Positions 32,849 to 40,459 are shown, numbered from the stretch's first letter. The stretch is 46,940 bases of DNA from Chloroflexota bacterium (GCA_025351245.1 JANXWH010000140.1:1-46940); one strand, 5' to 3'. Notes: generated by a model from the sequence alone, not told the origin. Numbers and translations are program-made.

Positions 32849-33528
32849 CCTGCCTGGCCCTCACCCGGTGATCGCATGTAGCGGCGCTCGACGTCCGTGA
32901 TCTTCTCGACCCGTGCCGCGTGACGGCCCGGCCCCCACGCGGTCCCCAGCCACGCCCGCACGATCTCGATGGCCAGGCCCTCCCCGATGAAGCTCGCCCC
33001 CAGGGTGAGGACGTTGGCGTGGTTGTGCTCGCGGCTGTTGCGGGCGGAGGAGAGGTCGTGGCAGAGCGCGGCGCGGACACCCGGGACCTTGTTGGCGACC
33101 ATGCACGAGCCGATCCCCGCGCCGTCGACGATGACGCCCCAGCGGCAGGTCCCGTCGGCGACAAGGTGGGCGACCGCGTGGGCGACGTCCGGGTAGTCCA
33201 CGGGCGCGCTGCCGTGCGTTCCGCAGTCGTGGACCGCGAAACCCGCCAGGGTCAGCATCTCGCCGATCCGATCCTTCAGCGCGGCGCCGCCGTGGTCCGC
33301 GCCGACCGCGATAGCGACTCGCTCCGGGGCGGCCGGAGCGGCTCCGGGGGCCGCGCCCTGCGCCGGCGCGGTCGCCGTCCGGGCCGTCCCGTCGCCGGCC
33401 AACGTCGCGTCGCCGGCCAACGTCGCGTCGACGATCCGGCGCACGATATCGCGGACCTCGTCCGGGGAAGGAATCACTGGAGTCGGGGTCGCGGGGTCGC
33501 GCGGCACGAGGGCCCGCGGCTCACGCAT
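32845..33528 (-). CDS. BMC-associated RpiB/LacAB-family sugar-phosphate isomerase
   Basis: A 227-residue aldose-ketose isomerase of the RpiB fold. Residues about 21-38 ([18 protein letters not shown]) form an encapsulation-peptide-like helix. An Ala/Gly/Pro linker follows, which includes a duplicated ATLAGD. The core has [28 protein letters not shown] and [11 protein letters not shown], then [14 protein letters not shown]. The E. coli catalytic Cys position (CGTGVG) reads DGAGIG here, so Asp may be the base and the substrate may differ from ribose-5-phosphate. The ATG at 33528 overlaps the regulator's stop. Confidence 0.9.
   Translation of the reverse strand: MREPRALVPRDPATPTPVIPSPDEVRDIVRRIVDATLAGDATLAGDGTARTATAPAQGAAPGAAPAAPERVAIAVGADHGGAALKDRIGEMLTLAGFAVHDCGTHGSAPVDYPDVAHAVAHLVADGTCRWGVIVDGAGIGSCMVANKVPGVRAALCHDLSSARNSREHNHANVLTLGASFIGEGLAIEIVRAWLGTAWGPGRHAARVEKITDVERRYMRSPGEGQAG
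33391..33426 (-). repeat. 18-bp tandem duplication in the isomerase linker
   Basis: Two identical 18-base units (33391-33408 and 33409-33426) encode a duplicated six-residue ATLAGD-type segment between the encapsulation helix and the isomerase core. Confidence 0.85.
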
Positions 33529-34519
33529 GGTCGAGCACCCACGCAGCGGTCGTCTCATCGGCCACGAACACGGTAACGCACCCCGCCCTCAGGGCGGCGA
33601 GGGCGATCGGGCCGCGCCCTGCGCCGGCAGCGAGGGCCACGGTCAGCGCCTTCGCGCCGAGTTCCTCGAGCGGCAGCCCGATCGTCCGCCGGTCCAGCGA
33701 CGGGAGGGCGACGCGGCCGTTCAGCGAGAGGAACCGCCCCAGGACGTCGCCGACCGCGCCAGAGTCCTCGAGCGCCGCGAGGTCCGCGTCGTTGAGATAG
33801 CCCGACGCGACATGCACGCTGTCGGGCCCCAGCACGCCCATGCTGAAGACCGCGGTGGCGGCGGCGCGCGCGGCCGCGAGCGTCTCGCCCACCGAGGGGT
33901 CCTCCTCGAGCGCGTCGCGGAGCTCGGGCGAGCCGACGATCGCGGGCGCGGCCATGAGCCGGATGGCGGCTCCGGTGGTGGCTCCAAACCGCTCAACGAT
34001 CTCGTGGGCGCGCGTCGGGCGCGCGGAGCGGGACGTGGCGCCGTTGAGCTGGACGATCTCGGTGGCGGCGGTCCAGCCCGGACGCAGGTGCGCGGCCAGC
34101 TCGAGCATCGTGCGGCCCCAGGAGACGCCGATCGCCCCGGTGGGCCGCAGCGAGGCGAGGTGCGCCGCGGCCGCCCCCGCCACGCGCTCCCGGGCGAGGA
34201 GCTCGTCGTCCGGCGCGGACCCCGTCGAAGCTACGTCGACCACGACGGCGCCGCGCAGCCCGAAGCGGTGGGTGAGCGCGTCCTCCAGCTCGACGAGGCG
34301 AGCGGCGGGATGGACGATCTCGATGCGGACGGCCGACTCTCGCAGGGCCCGGTCGAGGAGCCGACCCACCTTGAAGCGACTGACGCCGAGCCGCTCGCCG
34401 ACCTGGTCCTGGGTGAGGTTCAGCCGGTAGTAGAGCTGAGCAGCACGGAGCATGAGCCGGGTCTCACCCGAGAGCGGCTCGCCCTGGCGCGGGCGTGCTG
34501 CGCTGATCGTCATGCTCAA
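33521..34519 (-). CDS. SorC/DeoR-type transcriptional regulator of the BMC operon
   Basis: A 332-residue repressor-like protein. Residues about 20-65 form the helix-turn-helix (YRLNLTQDQVGERLGVSRFKVGRLLDRA). The remainder is the SorC sugar-binding domain, with GVSWGRTMLELA and a C-terminal ALPSLDRRTIGLPLEEL. Bacillus DeoR, which senses deoxyribose-5-phosphate, has this same architecture, so the effector here is probably a pentose phosphate made by the upstream pathway. The TTG at 34519 overlaps the stop of a 7-codon leader; an ATG at 34513 is an alternative. It is the first gene of the shell operon. Confidence 0.9.
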   Translation of the reverse strand: MSMTISAARPRQGEPLSGETRLMLRAAQLYYRLNLTQDQVGERLGVSRFKVGRLLDRALRESAVRIEIVHPAARLVELEDALTHRFGLRGAVVVDVASTGSAPDDELLARERVAGAAAAHLASLRPTGAIGVSWGRTMLELAAHLRPGWTAATEIVQLNGATSRSARPTRAHEIVERFGATTGAAIRLMAAPAIVGSPELRDALEEDPSVGETLAAARAAATAVFSMGVLGPDSVHVASGYLNDADLAALEDSGAVGDVLGRFLSLNGRVALPSLDRRTIGLPLEELGAKALTVALAAGAGRGPIALAALRAGCVTVFVADETTAAWVLDHA

Positions 34520-34539
34520 ATGTGCAGGTTGCTGCTCAT
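34516..34539 (-). other. Possible 7-codon leader ORF before the SorC-type regulator
   Basis: The first ATG after the predicted transcription start (about 34541) opens MSSNLHI and stops at a TGA that overlaps the TTG of the regulator (TTGA). The transcript would be almost leaderless. The operator-like palindrome lies inside this small ORF. Confidence 0.3.
34521..34538 (-). promoter_or_regulatory. Candidate operator for the SorC-type regulator
   Basis: An imperfect palindrome, TGAGCAGCAACCTGCACA, just after the predicted transcription start; its 7-base arms match at six positions. The half-site TGAGCA also occurs at 34544-34549 and 34513-34518 in the same orientation. The placement fits autorepression of the BMC operon. 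Confidence 0.45.
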
Positions 34540-34548
34540 GTGTTGCTC

Positions 34549-34578
34549 ACCGTACCCCCGGCGACGGATCGGTGTCAA
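34549..34578 (-). promoter_or_regulatory. Promoter of the BMC operon
   Basis: TTGACA at 34573-34578 and TACGGT at 34549-34554 on the minus strand are separated by 18 bases. The -35 overlaps the stop codon of the upstream MFS gene, so the microcompartment operon can be transcribed independently of it. Confidence 0.65.
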
Positions 34579-35894
34579 GGGGTTGTGCTCGTCCCGTGTG
34601 CTCGTCCCGCCGCCGCAGTGGTTCCGGCCGCCGCCGCGACCCGGGGCGTCAGGTCCGCCACCTCGCGGTTTCGGCGCAGCCAGGCCAGCCCCAGCAGCCC
34701 CACTGCCAGCGTGCCGACGCCGCCGGCGGCGAGCGACGCGACGGGGTTCGCCGCCGACGCGATCGCGCCCGCGAAGATCGCGCCGATCGGCGTGGAGCCG
34801 GCGAAGACCGTCGTGTAGACGCTCATGACGCGACCGCGGAGCTCGTCGGGGACGACCGTCTGGATCGTCGTGTTCCCGGTCGCCGCCATCCCGATCGCGC
34901 CGAAGCCGGCCAGCGTCAACGCGGGGAGCGCGACGGCGATCCGGGGCAGGACCGCGATGAGGATCAGCGCCGCGCCGAGCAGCGCCGCGCCGGACGGAAT
35001 GAGCCACGGCGAGGGGCGGCGGCGGCCGGCGAGCCAGAGCGCGGCTGCCACGGAGCCCAGGCCGGTGGCGGTCATCAGGAAGCCGAAGTCCGCCGGGCCG
35101 CCGCCCAGCGTGGCGCGGGCAAACGGTGGGATCGTAACCTGGAAGTTCATCCCGATCGTGGCGGCCAGCCCCACGACCACCACGGAGTAGAGGACGACCG
35201 GGGTTTGGCGGACGTACGAGACGCCCTCGCCGACGCTCGCCACCACCTCGCGAGCGGTATGCGGCCGGCGCATCGGCGGCGGCGAGCGCAGCTCGGAATC
35301 GCGCATCATCAGGAGCCCGACGATCACCGCGAGGAAGCTGGCCCCGTTGATGAGGAAGGCGACCCCGGTATTCGTCGCGGCGATCGTGAGCCCGGCGACG
35401 GCCGGCCCGACGACCCGGGCGGAGTTGAAGAGCGCCGAGTTCAGGATCACCGCGTTGACCACGTCCTCGCGACCCACCATCTCGACGGCAAACGCCTGGC
35501 GGACCGGCATCTCGATCGCGTTGACGCAGCCCAGCAGGACCGCGAGGACCAGGATCATCCAGACCTGGACCATCCCGGTCAGGGTGAGCACGCCCAGGAT
35601 CAGCGCGAGCGCGGCGAGCGTCGACTCGCACACGATGAGCGTCCACCGTTTTGGGAGCGTGTCGGCAATCAGCCCGCCGAACAGCCCCAGGAGCAGGACC
35701 GGCGTCCACTGGGCGGCCGCGACAACTCCAAGGATGAGCGGGTCATTCGTGAGCGTCAGGACCAGCCACGCCTGGGCGACGGACTGCATCCACGAGCCGA
35801 CGAGCGAGACGGCCTGCCCACTGAAGAAGAGCCGGTAGTTGCGATGCCGGAACGCCCGCACGGCGTCGGAGCCGGTGATTGACTGCATGGTCAT
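34575..35894 (-). CDS. MFS exporter, EntS-like (MFS_3 family)
   Basis: A 439-residue major-facilitator transporter with twelve membrane segments. The N-terminus RHRNYRLFFSGQAVSLVGSWMQ and GNTTIQTVVPDELRGRVMSVYTTVFAGSTPIGAI near 345-380 are hallmarks of the EntS/MFS_3 group of proton-driven exporters. The substrate is unknown. Its start overlaps the MerR gene stop by ATGA, so it is expressed with that regulator. Although it lies directly upstream of the BMC operon, nothing else ties it to that pathway. Confidence 0.88.
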   Translation of the reverse strand: MTMQSITGSDAVRAFRHRNYRLFFSGQAVSLVGSWMQSVAQAWLVLTLTNDPLILGVVAAAQWTPVLLLGLFGGLIADTLPKRWTLIVCESTLAALALILGVLTLTGMVQVWMILVLAVLLGCVNAIEMPVRQAFAVEMVGREDVVNAVILNSALFNSARVVGPAVAGLTIAATNTGVAFLINGASFLAVIVGLLMMRDSELRSPPPMRRPHTAREVVASVGEGVSYVRQTPVVLYSVVVVGLAATIGMNFQVTIPPFARATLGGGPADFGFLMTATGLGSVAAALWLAGRRRPSPWLIPSGAALLGAALILIAVLPRIAVALPALTLAGFGAIGMAATGNTTIQTVVPDELRGRVMSVYTTVFAGSTPIGAIFAGAIASAANPVASLAAGGVGTLAVGLLGLAWLRRNREVADLTPRVAAAAGTTAAAGRAHGTSTTP

Positions 35895-36406
35895 CGCGCC
35901 GCCACCTGGCCCTCATGCGCGAGGCGGCCGCCCTCCAGCTCGTCGAGGTGGCCGCGCAAGTGCTCACGCCGCCCGTTCGCCTCGCCGATCATGGCCCGAA
36001 GGCGCGTCGTCTTCTCCTCGAGCGTGGTGACCTGGCGATCGACGCGCTCCAGCAGGCCGCGCAGGATGGCCTTCCGCTCCTCCACGTCGCCGGCCGCGCG
36101 GAAGCGCTCCGCATCCCGGATACGGGCGGCTTCGTCCTCCAGGAGGAGGCCGATCTCCGCGAGCGAGAACCCGGCATCGTCGCGCAGCTCGCGGATGAAC
36201 CGCAACCGCTCGAGGTCGCTCGTGTCGTAGAGGCGGTAGTCGCCCTGCGAGCGCGCAGCCGGCCGGAGAAGGCCGAACTCCTCGTAGTACCGGATCGAGC
36301 GCGGAGTCAGGCCGGTCTCGGCGGCGACCTCCTGGATGCGGAGGAGGCGTGACCCCGGGGGATCTGCAGCGGGATTCCTTGAGGCCGACGCGGGATTCCT
36401 GACCAT
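35891..36406 (-). CDS. MerR-family transcriptional regulator
   Basis: A 171-residue regulator. The winged-helix DNA-binding domain (about 21-90) contains LLRIQEVAAETGLTPRSIRYYEEFGLLRPAARSQGDYRLY, the typical MerR opening. A dimer coiled coil follows (about 105-160). There is no Cys-rich metal loop and no large effector domain, so the signal is unknown. A 28-base palindrome lies 15 bases upstream and recurs before the next MFS gene, so it probably controls both transporters. The predicted start of transcription falls at about the ATG. Confidence 0.9.
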   Translation of the reverse strand: MVRNPASASRNPAADPPGSRLLRIQEVAAETGLTPRSIRYYEEFGLLRPAARSQGDYRLYDTSDLERLRFIRELRDDAGFSLAEIGLLLEDEAARIRDAERFRAAGDVEERKAILRGLLERVDRQVTTLEEKTTRLRAMIGEANGRREHLRGHLDELEGGRLAHEGQVAAR

Positions 36407-36420
36407 GCGGCGATCATGTC

Positions 36421-36448
36421 ACAACCTTGACGTTTGCGTGAAGGTTGT
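36421..36448 (-). promoter_or_regulatory. MerR-type operator/promoter 1
   Basis: A palindrome with arms ACAACCTT and AAGGTTGT. On the minus strand TTCACG (36437-36442) and CATGAT (36413-36418) are 18 bases apart, with the palindrome centred in the long spacer as in MerR-activated promoters. The arms ACCTTGACG and CGTGAAGGT recur exactly at 37748-37769. Confidence 0.75.
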
Positions 36449-36474
36449 CCGATCGCCCCCCCGATCGCCTTCGC

Positions 36475-37707
36475 CTACCCCCGGGTCGAGGCAGGCGCCC
36501 GGACGGACGGGTCGGATGGCCGCGCGAGCAGGCGCGCCACGACGAGCGCACCGGCGCAGGCGATGCCCAGCAGGCCCGCGCCGGCCATCCCGACGCCGAG
36601 CCCCACGCCGTTCGAGATGAAGCCCATGACCGGCGGGTAGACGAGGGACCCGGCGACCGCGGCAGCCGTGATGACGCCGCTCACGGCGTTCGCCCGTGCC
36701 GGATACAGCGCTCCGGCGGAGGCCACGATCATCGGGAAGATCGGGCCGCAGACGACGCCGGCGACGGCGAAGAGCGCGATGGACGCCGCGATCGACGGGA
36801 CCACGACGGCTGCCACGAGGACTGCGCCGGTTGCCAGCCCACAGGCCGTCGCGACCGCGATCGGGGCAAATCGGTCGGCGACGCGACTCGCGACCAGCCG
36901 GCCGATCGCCAGCCCGGCCCAGAAGAGCGAGAGGGCGAGCGTCGCGACGCCGATGGGCGCCGCGTCCAGGAATCGAACGAGCCAGCTGGACACCCCGTTC
37001 TCCGAGGCGACGTAGAAGGCGCCCGCCAGCGCGAGGAAGACCAACGGCAGCGGGACGCGCCGCCCGCCGGACACGCGTCCGGACAGCGTGGCCGTCGCGA
37101 GGTGGGGCACGCCGAGATCGCGCGTCGCGAGGAGCAGGCCAACCACGAGCACCACGGCGCTCGTCACAGCGAACGGGAGGCGCCAGGTGAGACCCATTTC
37201 CACGAGCGCACCGATGGCGAGGGGTGCCGCCAGTGCCCCGAGGCTGAAGCAGAGGTGGAGCCGGCTGAGCGCCCTTCCTCGATCCTCATGGAAGCGATCG
37301 AGGAACAGGCCGTTCATCCCGACCTCGACCGCGCCGGACCCAAGGCCGCCGATCCCCGCGCCGACCACGAAGACCGTCCACGTGGGCGCGACGGACTCCA
37401 GCCCGAGACCCGCCGCCATGGCGAAGGCGGCAACCGGCAGAACGAAACCCCGTCCGAGTCGTCCCATGAGGTACCCGCTCGCCAGCGACCCGATGACGAA
37501 GAGGAGCGCCGAGACGAGGTAGAGCACTCCCACGCCGGCGTCGGGCTGGACGAAGTCGCGTTCGATGGCCGGGACCAGCGACGGGACCAGCAGCGCGCCC
37601 CAGCCGACGAGGGTGAAGCTCGCGTACCCGAGGGCGGTCACGCCGCCCGGGTCGCCGTCCGGGAGGTGCTCGACCGGGCCGCGCCCGAGGGCAGGCGCAG
37701 GGGTCAC
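36475..37707 (-). CDS. MFS transporter (fucose permease-like)
   Basis: A 410-residue, twelve-segment MFS protein. It has the AGLGLESVAPTWTVFVVGAGIGGLGSGAVEVGMNGLF-type helix 4/5 region found in FucP-like and YfkF-like permeases, and an FSLGALAAPLAIGALVE segment. The substrate is unknown. A GTG at 37746 is in frame, but it falls inside the operator and upstream of the predicted transcription start. The GTG at 37707 is therefore preferred; it overlaps the stop of an 8-codon leader ORF (GTGA). Confidence 0.82.
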   Translation of the reverse strand: MTPAPALGRGPVEHLPDGDPGGVTALGYASFTLVGWGALLVPSLVPAIERDFVQPDAGVGVLYLVSALLFVIGSLASGYLMGRLGRGFVLPVAAFAMAAGLGLESVAPTWTVFVVGAGIGGLGSGAVEVGMNGLFLDRFHEDRGRALSRLHLCFSLGALAAPLAIGALVEMGLTWRLPFAVTSAVVLVVGLLLATRDLGVPHLATATLSGRVSGGRRVPLPLVFLALAGAFYVASENGVSSWLVRFLDAAPIGVATLALSLFWAGLAIGRLVASRVADRFAPIAVATACGLATGAVLVAAVVVPSIAASIALFAVAGVVCGPIFPMIVASAGALYPARANAVSGVITAAAVAGSLVYPPVMGFISNGVGLGVGMAGAGLLGIACAGALVVARLLARPSDPSVRAPASTRG

Positions 37708-37730
37708 GCGGCGGTAGGAGTGCAGGCCAT
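37704..37730 (-). other. Possible 8-codon leaderless leader ORF
   Basis: The ATG at 37730 coincides with the predicted transcription start of the MFS gene. It encodes MACTPTAA and stops at a TGA that overlaps the MFS GTG by GTGA. It could couple translation of the transporter to a leaderless start. Confidence 0.3.
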
Positions 37731-37744
37731 GCTCCGAGTGTGCC

Positions 37745-37773
37745 ACGACCTTGACGCTCGCGTGAAGGTTCGT
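37745..37773 (-). promoter_or_regulatory. MerR-type operator/promoter 2
   Basis: A palindrome with the same 9-base arms, ACCTTGACG and CGTGAAGGT, as operator 1; only central bases differ. On the minus strand TTCACG (37761-37766) and CACACT (37737-37742) flank an 18-base spacer. It controls the MFS gene that follows. Confidence 0.75.
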
Positions 37774-37798
37774 CGCGGAGGCGGACGCGCGCGCGGCG

Positions 37799-37885
37799 GT
37801 GCGCCGGTGGTCACCCGAAGGGTTCTCACCGCTCCACTACGCCGCCTTCTTCGGTAGGACCGAGGCCGTCCGGTCAAGTTCGCGC
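37799..37885 (+). pseudogene. Ankyrin-repeat remnant
   Basis: The frame SPEGFSPLHYAAFFGRTEAV matches one ankyrin repeat almost perfectly (DGxTPLHxAAxxGxxEAV). The sequence after it loses the pattern (RSSSRGGG), and nothing before it is ankyrin-like. It is an isolated fragment of a lost ankyrin gene in a stretch otherwise without genes. Confidence 0.55.
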
Positions 37886-37972
37886 GGAGGAGGGCTCGAG
37901 GGTCGCGTCGCTCGCTTCGAGCGCCTGGACGCCGAGGCAGGGCCGCGCTCTCCCGGTGTCCGGGCCGGCCTC

Positions 37973-38170
37973 CTATCGCCCGAAGACCGCCCTGACCCGC
38001 GCCGCGATCCGTGACAACGCACTTCGTGGGCGAGCCTTCCCGGTTTCCGTGTCCGGGTCGGTTTCCGTGTCGTCGATCCGTTGATCGCGGACACGCCGCC
38101 GCTCAAGATCGCCCTCGACTCCCGCCAGAAGATCTTCGTCCCTCCTGCCACTGAACCCCGGGATTGTCAT
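37973..38170 (-). CDS. Small hydrophilic protein, unknown
   Basis: A 65-residue ORF with AGAGGA about 9 bases before its ATG. It is highly charged: RRDEDLLAGVEGDLERRR in the first half, then an Asp/Thr-rich run, then a basic SRIAARVRAVFGR tail. No family is recognised. The codon pattern and ribosome binding site support translation more than for other frames around it. It may also be a remnant. Confidence 0.4.
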   Translation of the reverse strand: MTIPGFSGRRDEDLLAGVEGDLERRRVRDQRIDDTETDPDTETGKARPRSALSRIAARVRAVFGR

Positions 38171-38397
38171 GTCGATCGTCCTCTCGGTGCGCCACGACTG
38201 CCGCGACCCCACCACCTCCGAGTCTTCGCCGCGGCCGAGCGCGTGTCAATCACCGCCTGTGCCTTGCTCATGACGGCCAGGTGCCGACACATGCGAGTCG
38301 GCCGGGTCCGCGTCGACGGGGTCCGGGCGGTCCGGACCGTCAGGCGGCCGGCGATCCATCGATGGACGAACCGACCCGCCGCGGCGGGCTGGATCCC

Positions 38398-38445
38398 GGG
38401 ATCGGCGTCGACCGGGATCGGCGTCGACCGGGATCAGCGTCGACC
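38398..38445. repeat. Three tandem 16-bp units
   Basis: GGGATCGGCGTCGACC is repeated at 38398-38413, 38414-38429 and 38430-38445; the third has one change. It lies within the noncoding stretch. Confidence 0.85.
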
Positions 38446-38471
38446 CCGGTCCGATACTCCGCCCCTGCTCC

Positions 38472-38785
38472 TGTTGCGGAGCCTGCAACTAACCGGCGGT
38501 GTCGGGCCGACGAACCGCGTGTGCGGGCTCGTGGCAGGTCCACCCGGACGGATTCGCTCGCTCATCGGCCCCATTTGTTGCGTCACCCGCAGCAAACGCG
38601 CCCTGGAGCTAGGCGAGGATCGTGACGGATGCCTTCGGGCGCGGCGCACACCCGATCTGTTGCATCCTGCGCAACGGCCGCCGGCACGGGCGCCGGGCGC
38701 AGGGGGAGACGGGCGTCGGGCCACCCGTGACGCACTCGCAACGGGCGCGGCGGTGCCCAATCTGTTGCCTGCTGCATGGCCGAAC
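38472..38785. repeat. Four dispersed copies of a TGTTGC hairpin motif
   Basis: TGTTGC occurs at 38472, 38576, 38658 and 38763, about 80-105 bases apart. Each is followed within about 4-8 bases by a GC-A-C complement such as CGCAAC, CAGCAA or CTGCA. Three are preceded by a similar CCC(A/G)ATCT-like segment. The copies look like diverged members of one short palindromic family. Confidence 0.5.
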
Positions 38786-38891
38786 GAACTTGCAGAACGT
38801 TCCTCTTGCTTGCGTCGCAAAGCGCAATGGCCATGCGACAAGGTATCCACGCGAACCTTGGCAGCCGTGGGCGAGATGCCACCGTTGGAGC

Positions 38892-39448
38892 ATGCGCCCG
38901 ATCGTTCGCCGCCCGTGGTTCGCCGGCCTCATGGTGGCCATGCCGATCGCCCTGGTCGCCGCCGCCTACGCGGCCGCGTTCCTCGGCCCGAACGCCCGGT
39001 TCGCCGTCGACCTGGGTGAGGCGCGGACCGCCGCATTCGGCGCGGCCGCCCTGCTCGCCGCCCTCGCGTTGGCCGGGCGGATCGCTCGCAAGGATCTCGG
39101 GACCTTTTCCGGCCTTCTCGCCTACTGGGCGCTGGGCCAGGCGCTCGCGGTGATCCTCGCCGCCGTCGGGGAGATGCTGCTCGGCGGGTCGCCGAAGCCG
39201 ACGCCGTCCTTGTCTTCCTCGTATCGGCGATCGTGAGCCTCGGAGCCACGCTCCTGTTGTGGGTGCCCGCGGGCGTCATCTGGGTGGCCGCAGTGCGCCG
39301 CCTGGCGATCCCTGGGCTGCGCGGATCGACGGCGCTCGAGCTCGCCGAGAGCGAGGCCGCCCGCGACGCCGCTGTCCGCGAACAGGTCCGGTTCGACTCA
39401 ACGAACCCCGGGAGTCACGTCTCGAAGCTGCGCCGGAACCGGGACTGA
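38892..39448 (+). pseudogene. Membrane-protein gene interrupted by a frameshift
   Basis: The first frame (ATG 38892) encodes three or so membrane helices and then runs out of sense near GEMLLGGSPKP, stopping at 39236. The adjacent frame continues as AEADAVLVFLVSAIVSLGATLLLWVPAGVIWVAAVRRL and ends at 39448 with a hydrophilic tail. Together they make one four-helix protein of about 185 residues. The shift lies near 39185, so one base is missing or two are extra. It may be a true mutation or a sequencing error. No family is recognised. Confidence 0.6.
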
Positions 39449-39489
39449 CGCGACGCGACGGCGGCCGGCGATCGCGACCCCGTCGCCGG

Positions 39490-40407
39490 TCACATGCCCG
39501 GCGACGGGGTCGGGCCGGTCGCCAGGCGGGCTCGCAGCGCCTGCCGCCACGCGTCCAGCGCGACCGGCCACCAGGCGTCGAGGTTTGCGCCAGCGCCGTA
39601 CCACGCCGCGCGCGAGCTCGGGCCGTGGACCGCGTCCGGGAGCACGACCTGGCGCGAGCCCGGCAGGAGCGCCGCCGTGACCGGGATGAGGCCGTCGCCC
39701 GCCACGGCGTCCACGTCCGGCTGCGGGTAGACATCCTCGTAGAGGCGCCGCACGAACCGTTCGCGGCCGTTTACGGTCCCGAGCCGACCGACCAGCAGCC
39801 GGGAGGCCACGCTGACGTACGCGGTGGTCGGCGCGAACGTCGCACCCGGGATGTGGCGCTCCGCGAAGCGCGCGCCCGCCTCCCCGACACGCCGGCGCCA
39901 GCGGGCACCGTCGTGCCCGGCGGGACCGGCTGCATTGGGCGTCCCAAGCGTGACGAGCGCGCCGATCCGCCCGGCCGCGTTCAGGGTCCGTCCCTCGAAC
40001 GGGATTGGCGACGTGAGCAACCGGCCGATCAGGCCGCCCGCGCTGTGCCCGACGTAGAGCACCGGGGCGCCACGGGATGTCGGCGATTCGGCGGATCGCG
40101 CACCGGCCTCCAGGAGCGCCCGACCCACGCGTGTCGTGATCGGGCCCAGGCCGCGGGCTGCGGCGAGCATCCAGTCGGGCACATAGACCGGCGCGACGAG
40201 GACGTCGGCGGCTCCGCGCTCGCGCAGGCTGGCCGCCAGGCCGTCGTACGAGCCCGGCATGGTCAGGAATCCGCCCGCCACCAGGACGACCGGTGCCAGC
40301 GCGTCGGGCTCGACCTCGCGCCAGGCGGACGAGGCAATCGGTCGCCGGGCGGGCCCGGCGACCACGCGGGGCAGCACGCGGGCCCTGCGGGTCGTGTCAT
40401 CGGTCAT
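39490..40407 (-). CDS. Lipase-like alpha/beta hydrolase
   Basis: A 305-residue protein with VVLVAGGFLTMPGSYDG for the oxyanion region near 40-56, the nucleophile elbow VLYVGHSAGGLIGRLL near 116-131, and LVTLGTPNAAG after it, a pattern of triacylglycerol-lipase-type esterases. An Asp in VDAVAGDGLIPV and a His in DAVHGPSS complete the triad. No signal peptide is seen. TACGAT lies 9 bases before the ATG, so the transcript has almost no leader. The substrate is unknown. Confidence 0.82.
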   Translation of the reverse strand: MTDDTTRRARVLPRVVAGPARRPIASSAWREVEPDALAPVVLVAGGFLTMPGSYDGLAASLRERGAADVLVAPVYVPDWMLAAARGLGPITTRVGRALLEAGARSAESPTSRGAPVLYVGHSAGGLIGRLLTSPIPFEGRTLNAAGRIGALVTLGTPNAAGPAGHDGARWRRRVGEAGARFAERHIPGATFAPTTAYVSVASRLLVGRLGTVNGRERFVRRLYEDVYPQPDVDAVAGDGLIPVTAALLPGSRQVVLPDAVHGPSSRAAWYGAGANLDAWWPVALDAWRQALRARLATGPTPSPGM

Positions 40408-40459
40408 CGCCCGGCAATCGTAGCCGGCGCGCGGGCACGGGCCGCCTCGTCGCCGGCCG

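Larger units (their letters stand above)
38171..38891. other. Noncoding, repeat-bearing stretch
   Basis: About 720 bases without a gene I can support. It holds a 16-bp triplicate and four spaced copies of a TGTTGC-containing hairpin motif, described separately. Frames on both strands are Arg/Pro/Ala-rich antisense-like sequence. Confidence 0.5.

Noticed and set aside
36475-37746. GTG at 37746 as the MFS start
   Set aside because: It lies inside the MerR-type operator and upstream of the predicted transcription start.
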